A stretch of 64,000 bases of DNA from NCBI GenBank assembly GCA_958298945.1, contig OY282606.1, positions 29,051,740 to 29,115,739 on the forward strand, given 5' to 3'. The position numbers were made by a program, and so were the translations under genes. Under the pieces are notes generated by a model. It was not told the origin of the DNA. It saw only the letters and a list, made by a program, of their open reading frames with translations, and searched no databases. Below, piece after piece: positions 42,795-54,212 of this stretch (position 1 is the stretch's first letter; each line of letters begins with the position of its first letter). Source of the stretch: Atherix ibis (taxonomy: Eukaryota > Arthropoda > Insecta > Diptera > Athericidae).

Positions 42795-45700
42795 TTAATC
42801 ACGTATTGGAATGGTTTGCGGTTTAATATGACCGCCATCACCCTCAGAGACAAACCGTTTACGTCCCCTAAAAAACAAACAAATTATAAATTTAATAATT
42901 ACAAAATTTATACAATATATACTCTTAATTTATTAACATTTAACTAAAAATCTTTAAGACCAAACATTTTTTCATTAAAATATGTATGTATTATTGCTTA
43001 TTGCAGGTGTTATTATTAAACAATAAAAATTGATCATAAATTCATATAAATAATTTATTGCAAATATTTAAATAAAAATATTGTTAGAAATGAACTCAAT
43101 GATTTTTTCATATTCGAGAAAAGCACTACTAATTATTGGATTTAAAAATATCATCTGTCGTGCATAGTAAAGATTGGGGCAAGTATTCCTAAACATTTTG
43201 ATTCTCTGGCAGTTCCGCTAAAACGCTACGATTTGAATAAACATTTCGAAACCATTAAACCTGCACCAGACCCATATAGTCTAAATAGTATATAAACAGG
43301 CGAACGTGATATAATTTACGAAAAACGATTTTATCTGACGAGTGGATAAAGTGGAATAAGTTAACTAAGCGAAGTGCGTCAAATGCAAAGGCAACATTAC
43401 ATTCAGTAACGATATTGCATTAAGACGTCGTTAATATCATTGCATTTACTACTAATGACCACCACCATCAATTTTATAACTTCTCTGACTGTGTTTTTTT
43501 ATTGAACAAGTTTTGCATTTGGAACTAAGATTAAAGTACCTCTGTCTCTTGCTTTCCTTTTCACTCGTTTGTATTTTTATCAAATAAATTCAATTCACAT
43601 TTGTAGTGAGAATTTGTTTTTTTTTTTCATTTTATAAGAGAAGAACTGAGCATAGCTTGTACAATGTTTTGGCTAATTTCTGTTGTTGTTGTTTAAATTA
43701 TGACTGAGTATACATCAAACCCAACCAAAGAGAGAGGAAAGTTCATGACATCAAATTGGTTCAAGAACAACTCGTCGGCACGTTTAATAGCTATCTCAGT
43801 CAACAAAGAAGAAAGAAAGAAAAACATTCTAAGGCAAAAAATATGCTCTACTACTCTTCTCGTTAGTATATATAAAAAGAAGAGTACAATACTTAAAAAA
43901 AGAGTACTGTGAGATTATTGGTCTGACTTCTCCGTTGACGCAATATCATATCGTCGTATAAAAGAAAATGTACAGAGAGAATACATAGAAAATATGTCAA
44001 TATATTATTAAAACAAAACAAAAATATATACTATATATGTATAAATATCTATTATCGAGAACACTTTTAAAAAAATATGTTTTTCTAAATGTGGTATTTT
44101 ATCTCTAAACTGGAAGTAAAATGAATCTCATGAATCTCTTTTTAATTCCTAATGGGGAAGGACAACATACATTATTCTAATAGTTCATTGATATTATCCC
44201 GTCAAAATAAAAATTATATTAATTTAATTAAAAAAAAAAAAAAAAAAAATTACGTTAAAAATTCCAATTTATTTTAAATAAAAGAGAAAAAAATATGTTC
44301 CTAATCATAAATATATATAAATTTATATATATACATTCTTTAGTTCGGCCTGAAATTGATAACGAAGGTTTGCTTTTGCTGATACTCGTAGTACTCGCAA
44401 TTCCTGCAGAAAATGCGAAATGTCCGTGTTTTTTCCCGACTAACTCTTGAAAATGAAGTTGACCGATATAAAGACATGAAAATATGAGATCAATTGTGAA
44501 AAACAGCAATATTTGAATGTATAGGAAATGGTGAGAGATGTTGTATCGCAACATATAATATCGAATGTTGGAAATTTAAATACATTTCCGATTGGCAGTG
44601 AGGTGTTAACGAATCTCGCAAAAACGCAAAAAATCTCGATTTCTAAGGAACCATCCAAATTGAAGCGCTCATAAGTTGACGATTATGTAGTCATTGAAAA
44701 TTGATGCCGACTGGATGCGGTGTTAGTACTTAGATGGGTAACGTTTGGCACAGCACGTGTCTGAGGGTTATAAATAGTCGTCAAATAGTCTTCTTTCTTG
44801 GCGCTTAGAATTTGCATTTTACAACAATCGACGTCGAACAAAACGCGAATAAAATACTGTGAATTTCAAATATCTGGGAAAACAGAAGTGATAATCGGAA
44901 AAAAATCGAAATATATAGATTATCAATTCAAATAATGAATCAAATGCATTAAGAATTAAAACTTTGATAACTTTTTGGTCGAATTTAATTCATTGGTCGC
45001 TAGATGTGGCCTGGCATAAACAATTTTTTTCTTATTTATTTCAGCGTAGTAAATGGCGCACCGGTCAAAACTAATAGATTTAATATAAATCAGAACTAAA
45101 CACTTTTTATACACTTATTGTTATCAATTTTTTTTTGAAAAAAAATGTATAAATACAATTTTCGAAAAAAATTACCTAAACTACTTTTTTGTCAAAAAAA
45201 ACTTTCCTTTCCGTTTGATAACATTCGGCCGATCAGTTTTTTTATCCAATTTTTTTAAATACTATTTCTGCAGTGGAAAAAGATCCTCCCCACAAGTCTT
45301 CCATAGACGATGGACAGTAGCGCTCGCACTGCATTTTGGAAAAAAAATAAGAAGGCATTTTGGAAAATAACCCGATTGGTATTGACATCGGGTGATTTTC
45401 CAAAACACCTTCTTATTTTTTATTTTTCAGGTATAGGGTGTTCCATCTAGCGGTTCCATTTTGAACTACTATTTATTTGAAGAACTAGAGTGTTTAATGT
45501 CAACACGAATTGACAGATTGTTAGTTGAAAGTCAGAATTTTACGAAATAGTAATCCATACGAAAAATGGGAAATATTGAGAACTTAGTTCCAAAGTGGTG
45601 AGTCTTGAATCCAAACTGTGAGAAATTCAAAATAAAAATGAGTAAAGATCGAATGCTATCACGTGAATTTGTGGGCAAATTCATGAAGCGAGTTCGCGAA

Positions 45701-48700
45701 AATGGTTTGTTGGTTACCAAAGCAACTCGTTCCCGCTCTAAGACAGTGCATACGACCGAGAATTGAACATTTATCGCACTTCTCTGTTGAGAATTTTGCA
45801 CAAAGACCTCGGTACGAAAGCTTACAAAGTTCAATTAGTCCAACGGCTAAAGCCGCATGACCATCCGATGCGTATTCGGTTTGCCCAATGGGCTCAAGAT
45901 CAATTGGCCGAAGATGAGCATTTTTACCGAAAAATCATCTTTTCGGATGAGGCCCATTTCCACCTCGATGGGTATGTCAACAAACAAAATTTTCGCATCT
46001 GGGGGTCAGAAAATCTATACGTCGCCATGGAAAAGCCGATGCATCCACAACGAGTCGCGGTTTGGTGCGGATTTTGGAGTGGAGGCATCATTGGCCCGTT
46101 TTTCTTCGAAAACGATGAAGGAGCCGCCGTTACGGTCAATGGTGAGCGCTCTCGTGGCATGCTCAACGAATTTTTGTTTCCAAAAGTTGAAGAGAATGGC
46201 ATGGACGACATTTGGTTTTAACAGGACGGGGCCACTTGCCACACAGCCAACGTAACAATGCAACTTTTGGGCACTGCTTTCGAAAACCGAATATTCAGCC
46301 GAAATTCTGATGTCAATTGGCCGCCTCGGAGCTGTGATTTGCGCCCGTTGGATTATTTTCTGTGGGGAGCCGTTAAGGATAAATATTACGCAAACCATCC
46401 AGAGACAATTGAGGCCTTGAAACACGAAATCAAAGTTGCCATTGAAGAGATACAGGCCCGGACAATCCAAAATGTACTGAAAAATTGGGTCGAGCGAATG
46501 GGGTACCGTAACGCCAGCCGTGGCAGTCATTTAAATGATGTTGTGTTTCATTCTTAAATTTCAAGGTTCAATCATTTTAATAAAACCGGAAATTTGAAAA
46601 ATATACACTAGTTTTTTTTTATTTACTTTTAAAAATGGAACTTCTATATGGTCCACCCTGTATAATTTTTAACTATTTTTTGGATCGTTATCCTACTGTA
46701 TAGCGAATCGTACATCAATTAATCGAAGTTCACCGACGAAACAGAATTACTACCAAGGTGTTCGCATACTTTTGGCCTGCACTGTACATATTAACGATTG
46801 GCTGACTGACTTGAACAACAAACAACAGCACCAACTCACATCAGCAGCATGCACAAAATTCCAATAGATGAAATTTAATAGAAGAAAAAGTGAAAGTTAA
46901 ACAACAATAATAACTTTACAAGAGCTGTTGCTGCCTTTGTTGCTGTTGTATTACCTTCTATTAGTCACAAATCCATATAGCCTGTGACATATCACAATCA
47001 CAGTCCCCCCATATAAATACACAGTACGGCATTCTTCGTATTTGTTATTACATCGGACCGATAAAAGGTCAGCGGGTGAATGAACTTTTGTTTTTATTTA
47101 TTGTGTAGCGAATTAATTGCATATCATTAAAAAAAATTTGTGATTCTGTTGTTGTTTTTCTTTTAAATAATTATTTATGTTTTAATTGCATCATATTATA
47201 GAAAACCATTTCGTACAGATATGTGTCTATAATTATCAACACACATAGTTAGACAATGCAATACTAAATATTCATTGATATACACAGTATCGCTTGAATT
47301 TCTATTATGCAAAACAGTCTATATTTAAGCATCTGACTGGCTAGGAAACTTGAATTGTGTTGTTATCGATGCAATTGTTTCCATTTGAAAATAATTATTT
47401 ATTGTATGTATTATTGTTATTGTTTTTATACCAACACAAACAACTTTTCATTGAATATCAAAGAGTCTTTTTGTTTTTTAACAATAAGAACGAATATACA
47501 TTTTTTTGAATTATAATTCAATATATTATTCAAAACAAAACATTTGTCACGTTTTTAGTATAATTTTCTTTATGGAGATAAAGAAATGGGAGAAATGGAG
47601 AATTAGGAATATGGTACGCTCTAGGCTATTAGCTTCTCATTTGCATACATACATACACAAGCCAAAATAAGATTCCAGCCATATTCAATATTACTCCTAC
47701 TCGTGATAGAATTTTGTAAAGAAAAAGTGAATGAAGATTATGAAATGTTTACTACTACAGAGAATTAACATATGCAACAATGAGATGGAATGTATGCGTG
47801 TACATTTTTATGATGCTTTGACCAATTTATTCGGTCGCAAAACTTCTGTTATGGCAAATAGTTCGTTCTAAATTTCGAATTTCAAATACTTCCGCATATC
47901 TTTCACATGAACACCAAAAGATTTTTACTTAAAGAAAGTAAATCGTTTTACCAGCTTTCAAAGTTTCGAGATCACATAAATTTTTAAAAAAAAGAAAATT
48001 AAATAAAATTTACTAAAAATTGAAATATTATTTGTTAGATGATAAATCCAAAAGAAAATATATATTCTATATATAGAGTTATCCGTTTCGTCATTCGTAA
48101 TGTACTCAATTAAGCAAGAATAGAATATTATAAAATTATACTATGGTAATAAAAAAATATTATATATGATTAAATTTATATAAAATGAAAATCCCTCTAT
48201 TATATAAAAAAGTTTTTTTTTGTAGTCTTTTATTATGATGTATGTATGAATATTTGTTGTTTCAATATGTGTGTTTTTTTGAAGTCATTTTTTTGTAGTC
48301 ATTTATATATGTAAGGATGTTATAGCATGGGTAGAAAAAAGTAAAATTTGAGTGTAGAGGAGATGAAAGAGTGTAAGCGTATTCAAAAGAATACTGCGAG
48401 GAAGTGTGTTTATGGAAAAAAATCGAGAAAGGGAGATTAAAAATGTAATGAAAAATTATAACGAAACAAACCTGAAAAGAAAAAAGCTGCTCGCGAATAT
48501 TACCATGCGACTAAAGATGCAAAAAAGGCCAAAAAGCAAAAATTGATGTTAGGATTGTATGGAGCGGGAAAAAAAGTAGACTATTTGACATAGTGGCTTG
48601 GTGAGCAAAGAGAGCAGGGGGCGAAGCCCCCTAGTAATTAATAAAATATTAAAATAAAATCCATATTTTTATTGATAAGAAAAATAAGAAAAAAAAAATA

Positions 48701-51443
48701 AATAAAAAATAATTTAAATTAAAAGGTTTTTTTCGATAAAAAAAATTTATAAAATTGAGTTTTTACTCTTAGTTAATGTTCATGATTTGGTAAGTACAAC
48801 CCTGTTATTTGACAGTTTTTAAACAAATATATCATTTCTAATGATACTACCTAACAATACGTTAAAATTGTAAGAACTTTTTACAAAAGTGGTGATTCTG
48901 TTGTAGCCACTTTTCGAACAAAATTTTCTTTAGCGTTAAAGCTCATTTTCGATTAATAAATACGTCAATAATCAAAAGTTCCGTACATGGGGCTCTGAAA
49001 ACCCACAAGTGATTGTGGAAACGCTATTGCATCTGCGAAAAGTGACTGTCATTTTGGTCTAAAGGCTAGTATTTCTTTGAAAACGAAGAAGGAGATACTG
49101 TTGATTTGAAGATGTGGTTTCAACAATGCGGTACCAGAAGCCACAAAATACGACAAATTTATTGTGTAAAAATATTTCCGAAAGGTATGACTGCCAAATT
49201 TGGTGATACCAATTGGCAATTTGATACCGTTCAACATTTACGTGTTGGGCTAAGTAATATCCAATTTACAACCCGAATAGTGCGAAAAAGTTATCAAAAA
49301 TTACGAGTATCTCAAAAGAACAGAGTTCTGCAAAAAGTGCCGTTCCGATAATTTGAATATTTCGTGGAAATATGAATTTAAAACGTTTTTATATAGGAAA
49401 TTATTAATTATTATTATCAAAAGAGTAGTCATTGTAAAAATTAGACAATAGTCATTAATGCATTGAGTTTGCAGAAACAAAAGACCATCAATCGTAAATG
49501 TGTTTACGAGTACAGTAACAAAAGACCATCAGTGTTTTTTTGTCAACCAGTGTTTTTTTTGAGGATGCCATCAAAAGGAATTATTCTAGAAATGGCCTCA
49601 TTTTCATATTTATTAAAATATGGAAACTTTTACTACACTTCGAACAATTCATTTAGCATCAAATTGAATAAAAAGCGTCGATACTATGGAAATAAATTTA
49701 GTAACATCTACATTATATAAATTATCATCCACAAATGTTAATGTTGTTTTATAAATAATTTAAAAAAAAATATATTTAGAATTAATTTGAGACACATAAA
49801 CAATAAACAAATAAAATAAATATTTTAACTTACCTAGTGGGCATATTTCTGAGAATTTGATCGGATATGAAGCCAAGCCGGCTACAACGCTCGACAAAGC
49901 GATCTAACATAATGTAAGCGAGCGGAACGTCTAATACAATGTCAGTCATATCGTCAAAAACTCGTTGAAAACCCTAATATATTATAAAAATTAAAAAGAA
50001 AAATACGTTATAAAAACGATATAAACCGTATTTTTTTTTTGTTTATCGAAGCTATAATTTTGATTTTTTTTTTAAAGAAATGTATTTACTTGTTCCATCA
50101 TTGCTGGAGAAACAAGGCACGACTCGTCCAATGATTTTAATAACTCGCTCATGGCCTCTTCGGTGCTTTGATTGAGTGATTCTAAAGCCATTATTATAGC
50201 CTATAGTGAGATAAATAATAATGATATAAAATATTTTTTCTATTAAAATAAAAATAAATCGATAAACGTGCGCTTACTTCATAAACCAATTCATGGTGGA
50301 AATGGGGAACTTCGAGGACTCGAATGCAGCGATGTGCCTCTGCAATGTCGCGCGAAGACAGGTACTCCTGTAGTAAAAGTGTCATTTGTTTTGTTATGAA
50401 TTTAACTGGCCTTAACGGACCGCCCATTCCCCAAACATTATCCAGATGTGCCCAACCTTGTTTTAAATTTAACAACATATCAGCACGTTTAATAGCACAC
50501 AATCCGTGCTCGTTTAATGTCTCAATATTATCCGGACGTGTAACATATCGCGGAGGAAGACAATCATCTGCGACAGCTCGTGCCAAAAAGTTACCTTTTA
50601 TTTTTAAATAATATCAAATTAAATTAAGAAAGAAAAAAAAATATATAGAGAAATTATGTGAAAAAATTGAAGCAATTGAATGAAAATTTCTTTAGTACCG
50701 ACAATTGTTGGTGCTTCCGGGGTGTCCAGTATTAAATCTGGTAAATTTTCGAGTACAATATCGAAACCTTTTGCAATATCTTTGCCAGTTATCACTCGTC
50801 CGTACATGTCGGATATCAGTACAGACGTCATTTCCCTCTGCGAGTCTTTATGGTCCATTGAAATTGCTATGGCAACACTAGTCACATATGGCCTCAGTTG
50901 GCCGGTTACTATGTCTTCCAAACTGAGAAGCGCTTCGTTTGCATCACCATGTTCATAGTATTCCAAAACGATGGGTTCGGCCAATTTGAAAAACTCTTCT
51001 GGCGTTGTCTCTGGAATCACCTCTTTCAATTCGATATTTTTGTCATTACATTCACTATCATAGTTCGGATCGTCCTGATCCTCGATTTCCTCTTCGAGCA
51101 ATAATTCAGACCCAGGCAGTCCCCATACTCCCTTGCCGCCGGCACCCCCCTTCTTTGGTAAACCACGACCGTGCCCATTACGAGATCGACGACTATTTTT
51201 CCATCGTCGTTGAGGTACAATGTAGTTATAGTTTGTGGCACCGTTTAGGTGTTGTATAGCATCACGACTATTCTGTTTCATTAGTCGTTTAGCCCGTTTC
51301 TTGATTCGATCACTTGTATCAACTGGTAGTGGTTTTTTAATGCCATCGATTGACGATGACGACGATCCATGGATTCCATTCAAATCATGTTCAATCGGTC
51401 CTTCACTCAAATCAATTTCTTTAACAATATGATCAGTCTCCAT
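42795..51443 (-). CDS. Pdcd4: Programmed cell death 4 (eIF4A inhibitor), five coding exons
   Basis: Binds the RNA helicase eIF4A through two MA3 domains and blocks cap-dependent translation. Exons: 50699-51443, 50278-50594, 50090-50200, 49834-49973, 42795-42867. They join to 1386 bp, 461 residues (the human protein has 469). The start is the ATG at 51443 ([20 protein letters not shown]). The basic N-terminal region includes [20 protein letters not shown] and the family signature [17 protein letters not shown]. First MA3: [20 protein letters not shown] to [14 protein letters not shown] and [20 protein letters not shown]. Second MA3: [40 protein letters not shown], and [19 protein letters not shown]-terminus: [20 protein letters not shown]. 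The last intron is about 7 kb and full of insertions. I see no DSGxxS phosphodegron like the vertebrate one. Confidence 0.95.
42868..44711 (-). other. Pdcd4 intron 4, distal part
   Basis: AT-rich intron. The 20-odd-base A run at 44228-44249 and the open frames near 43700 and 44255-44658 have no recognisable content. Confidence 0.4.
44712..44767 (+). pseudogene. 5S rRNA-derived fragment (3' part)
   Basis: GTTAGTACTTAGATGGGTAA, followed by a diverged version of the last bases (CACAGCACGTGTCTGAGG), matches the 3' half of 5S rRNA as known from Drosophila (..CGGTTAGTACTTAGATGGGG..). The 5' half with the first promoter box is not found upstream. It is either a truncated 5S pseudogene or the head of a 5S-derived SINE. 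Confidence is limited by the roughly 50-bp length. Confidence 0.6.
45343..45419. repeat. Long near-perfect hairpin in Pdcd4 intron 4
   Basis: Two arms of about 34 bases (45343-45376 and 45386-45419) are inverse complements with two or three mismatches around a loop of about 9 bases. The inner stem is ACCCGAT / ATCGGGT, and the outer part pairs AATAAGAAGG with CCTTCTTATT. It lies immediately next to the DD41D element at 45434. Confidence 0.65.
45434..46660 (+). mobile_element. DD41D (rosa-type) mariner in Pdcd4 intron 4
   Basis: A 1227-bp copy with ends TAGGGTGTTCC and GGTCCACCCTG next to TA at 45432-45433 and 46661-46662. Relative to the copy at 1055 it lacks about 60 bp of the N-terminal coding region. 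The deletion joins GAGAATTGAA, where a short repeat (GAATT) in the intact sequence probably mediated it. It lies antisense to Pdcd4. Confidence 0.85.
45763..46557 (+). pseudogene. DD41D transposase with intact catalytic residues but a stop
   Basis: The frame from 45763 runs [20 protein letters not shown], the first block [17 protein letters not shown], and [20 protein letters not shown], up to GMDDIWF. There a TTTTAA replaces TTTCAA, so the WFQQD motif is cut by a stop at 46219-46221. After it, the text [20 protein letters not shown] keeps the second aspartate and [20 protein letters not shown] the third. The spacing is 41 residues. C-terminus NDVVFHS with TAA at 46555-46557. The N-terminal DNA-binding part is partly deleted. 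This copy is closest to the ancestral catalytic sequence. Confidence 0.85.
46690..46784 (-). mobile_element. End fragment of the Tc1-like family
   Basis: The minus-strand terminus is CAGTGCAGGCCAAAAGTATG next to TA, at 46784. It agrees with the ends of the elements at 29277 and 36843. The inner limit cannot be fixed. Confidence 0.5.
46787..48461. other. Pdcd4 intron 4, middle part
   Basis: AT-rich intron with a CAACA/GTTGCTG-rich patch near 46807-46955 and no gene or element that I can name. Confidence 0.4.
48462..48634 (+). mobile_element. Probable Helitron 3' end with a lysine-rich open frame
   Basis: The segment ends with the hairpin GGGGGC-GAA-GCCCCC (48617-48631) that runs into CTAG (48631-48634), followed by T. 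Helitron 3' ends have a GC-rich hairpin just before CTRR and insert between A and T. Here the hairpin abuts the CTAG with no spacer, which is tighter than usual. Upstream, a stop-free frame (from 48462 to TAG 48591-48593) reads [20 protein letters not shown] and ends [14 protein letters not shown] do not recognise it. The patch is much richer in G+C than its surroundings, which supports a foreign insertion. The 5' end (TC..) was not located. Confidence 0.5.
48880..49350 (+). pseudogene. Relic of a DD41D-like transposase, third lineage
   Basis: Plus-strand pieces read [20 protein letters not shown], then KVTVILV, then [24 protein letters not shown] (second catalytic aspartate changed to cysteine) and KFGDTNWQF. 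The order and wording follow the DD41D transposases above, but the third block is missing. Similar degraded sequence occurs at 24820-25110 and 61385-61850. No terminal repeats found. Confidence 0.65.
49351..49833 (-). other. Pdcd4 intron 4, proximal part
   Basis: Intron sequence before the donor of exon 4 (GT at 49833-49832). The open frame 49463-49720 has no recognisable similarity. Confidence 0.45.
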
Positions 51444-51913
51444 TTTTATATTTCTCTTCACCTTCTCCTTTACAATTTTATATTTATTTTCTATTCAAAT
51501 TATAAATAGGGATAAAATACGATATTTATTATATGCCTTAACAACGCAGGAGACGACGTTACAAACAAAATAAATCGACTTATCCACTAATTGTGAAGAA
51601 ACTATAATTACAAACAAAATAAAAATGCAAAAATTTATATTTTTAATATTTGAAATGGATATATAAGAACAATTTGTAAATAAGAATAATTATTTCAACT
51701 AGTCTAACTTTAGGAGCGAAAATTTCAATTTGAAGATATAATCGGAAAATTAATCGACTAATATCTTGATTTGTTAACATATGTATCTTTGAAGAAAAAT
51801 CTCTTAAGTACGGCATATTTCCATAATTATAATAATAATAATGAATTGCATAGTTTTACTATATGTCATAAAAAATATTAAATTTTAATAATACATATTC
51901 AAAGTTATAAATA
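51444..51913 (-). other. Pdcd4 5' flank
   Basis: Upstream of the Pdcd4 start codon; probably 5' UTR and possibly an intron. No clear core promoter motif recognised. Confidence 0.35.
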
Positions 51914-51966
51914 CGGGGTCTGTTCAAAAAGTATCGTGAATTTTGAATTTCTGCGGTCTCGTATAC
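51914..51966. mobile_element. Lone terminal repeat of the CTGTTCAAAAAGTAT mariner
   Basis: CGGGGTCTGTTCAAAAAGTA follows a TA, and the next 30 bases match the left ends of the elements at 24503 and 32326. The rest of the element is gone. Confidence 0.65.
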
Positions 51967-52705
51967 CGAAATCAGAATATTTTTAATAGAAGAAAAATAT
52001 TACCAAAAAAAATTTTAGCTTGTAGACAAGAAAAATTAATAAAATTATCTTAATTTGGAAGAAATTAAATAACATCCGACCAGTACTATAAAATTTATAG
52101 ATTTTTTTTGTATAACTTATTTAATATCCACTAATTTTCTCACATACGAGTATATCATCATATTCTAAATTAAACTCATTCAATCGTACATCAACCTATT
52201 TCAATTTTATATAGTATTGTTTACATAAAAAAAAATATTTTCTCTTCCTTTTAGTGTATGTATAACTAAATAATAATAATCAAATTTATTTTTATAATCG
52301 CTTTTTAAAAATTTATTATCAGCAATTAAAAAAGGGGTAAAAAAAGATAAGATAAGTTTTTTGGTTGTTTATATTTTAAGATATGTACAAATGGATGGTT
52401 TTTTCTATCACGCTAACTTTTAATAGATTAAGATTTGGTTTTAATACCCTTACTTAATTCTTTTGAATAAAAACAGAGTTATTAAAAAAATTTTAGAATC
52501 GTAATTGATTAGAAATCAATATGCGCTCATCTTGCTCAATATTTTAATTTTTTTTGAAAATATACTGTAAGAGCAAATATATTTAATTCTATATTAGTAT
52601 AATAATTAACTCAATATTGTCATCATGTCTAAGAAATTAGTCCCCAATCTTACATTCTAATTTGAATTTGATTTTGTCTTACTACCCTACAAAAAGAATT
52701 TCATA
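51967..52705. other. Unannotated AT-rich DNA
   Basis: No gene or repeat recognised. Confidence 0.35.
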
Positions 52706-52707
52706 TA

Positions 52708-53989
52708 ACAGTTCGGCTGAAAAGTTTAGAACGAAACACAGTAGAAATATTTTTTTTTGCAAAATTCATTTTTATTATTCAACATAGTTGCCTTCGAGGG
52801 CGACACAGCGATTATAGCGATCTTCCAACTTTTCGATACCATTTTTATAGTACTCTTTCGGTTTGGCCTCAAAATAGGCCTCAGTTTCGGCAATCGGTCT
52901 TAAATTTCTTGCCAGCGAGCATTCTCTTGAGGTCTGCAAACAGGAAAAAGTCGCTGGGGGCCAGATCTGGAGAATACGGTGGATGGGGAAGCAATTCGTA
53001 GCCCAATTCATTGAGTTTGACCATCGTTTTCATCGACTTGTGACACGGTGCATTGCCTTATTGAAACAACACTTTTTTCTTCTTCAAATGAGGCCGTTTC
53101 TTAGCGATTTCTTTCTTCAAACGATCCAATAACGCTATATAATAGTCGCTGTTCATCGTCTGTCCCTTCTGGAGATAGTCAATGAATATTATACCATGCG
53201 CATCCCAAAATACAGACGCCATCACCTTGCCAGCCGACTGTTGCGTCTTTCCACGCTTTGGATTCGGTTCGTCGCTCGCTCTCCACTCTGCCGACTGCCG
53301 ATTGGACTCTGGAGTGTGGTGACGGAGCCATGTTTCATCCATTGTCACATATCGACGCAAAAATTCGGGTTTATTGCGCTTGAACAGCTCCAAACACTGC
53401 TCAGAATCATCAACACGTTGTTGTTTTTGGTCCACAGTGAGCACACGCGGCACCCACTTTGCACACAGCTTTCGCATGCCCAAATATTCATGCACGATAT
53501 GTCCAACACGCTCTTTCGATATCTTCAGAGTCTCAGCTATCTCGCTCAACTTCACTTTACGGTCATTTAAAATTATTTTGTGGATTTTTTTGATGTTTTC
53601 TGCCGTCACCACCTCTTTTGGGCGTCCACTGCGTTCTGCATCAACTGTGCTCGTACGACCAGTTCGAAATTGACGAAACCAATATTCCACAGTTGAAATA
53701 ACTGGAGCAGAGTCCAGGTAACGTTTGTCAAACCATGCTTTGGTTTCCACTGTATTTTTTTTCATCAAAAAGCAATGCTTTATCAATACACGAAATTCGT
53801 CTTTATCCATTTTTTTTTCAATAACAAAAGTTGCTCCACTCAAAATGCTATATCTCACGAACCAATCGACCGATTGCTGTCAAATTTTGACAAGAATTAT
53901 TTGAAGCATGGGGCTTTGTGATAATTAAGTAGATTTTTGCAAGAGGCGCCATCTAGACGTCATGGTTCTCAACTTTTCAGCCGAACTGT
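52708..53989 (-). mobile_element. Irritans-type (Himar1-like) mariner, full length
   Basis: The ends ACAGTTCGGCTGAAAAGTTT (52708 on) and AACTTTTCAGCCGAACTGT (to 53989) are near-perfect inverted repeats of about 20 bp next to TA at 52706-52707 and 53990-53991. The total of 1282 bp is standard for irritans-subfamily mariners. It carries one transposase gene on the minus strand with a few lesions. Confidence 0.9.
52775..53810 (-). pseudogene. Irritans-type mariner transposase with a mutated active site
   Basis: The ATG at 53810 opens MDKDEFRVLIKHCFLMKKNT; the frame is open to 53058. The paired HTH region includes SGRPKEVVTAENIKKIHKII and LKISKERVGHIVHEYL, then WVPRVLTVDQKQQR, the linker motif. 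The first catalytic block is YVTMDETWLRHHTPESNRQS. The second should read FHQDNAPCHK but reads FQ-stop-GNAPCHK: a TAA interrupts and the aspartate is glycine. The third block, [20 protein letters not shown], is intact at the D34D position. A small indel near 52900 shifts the frame before EAYFEAKPKEYYKNGIEKLE. The end is EGNYVE, TAA at 52775. Usual length is about 348 residues. Confidence 0.9.
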
Positions 53990-53997
53990 TACTTGTA

Positions 53998-54210
53998 CGC
54001 TGTAGGCAAAAAGTCTGCGTCTTTTGCAAACTTTTCGTCTACAGTGTATGTAAAATTCTTCTTATTGGTTTTAGGGAGAAAGTTAAATAAAACTCGATAA
54101 TTAAAATGAACAAGAGGAAAAAGAGACTAATCGATATATTAAGATTTTAACAAAAGATTTCTACGAAATATATGATTATCAAGATGGTTGCAAATTTTTG
54201 ACCTGTAGTG
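53998..54210 (-). mobile_element. Short derivative of the Tc1-like family
   Basis: CGCTGTAGGCAAAAAGTCTG (53998 on) and, on the other strand, CACTACAGGTCAAAAATTTG (from 54210) are imperfect inverted ends next to TA. The interior shares AGAAAGTTAAATAAAACTCG with the inverse of the 3' end of the element at 29277-31780. At 213 bp it has no coding capacity. It sits 8 bp from the irritans mariner. Confidence 0.65.
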
Positions 54211-54212
54211 TA

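Noticed and set aside
50680..50958. Plus-strand open frames across Pdcd4 exon 1
   Set aside because: They are antisense shadows of a well supported coding exon.
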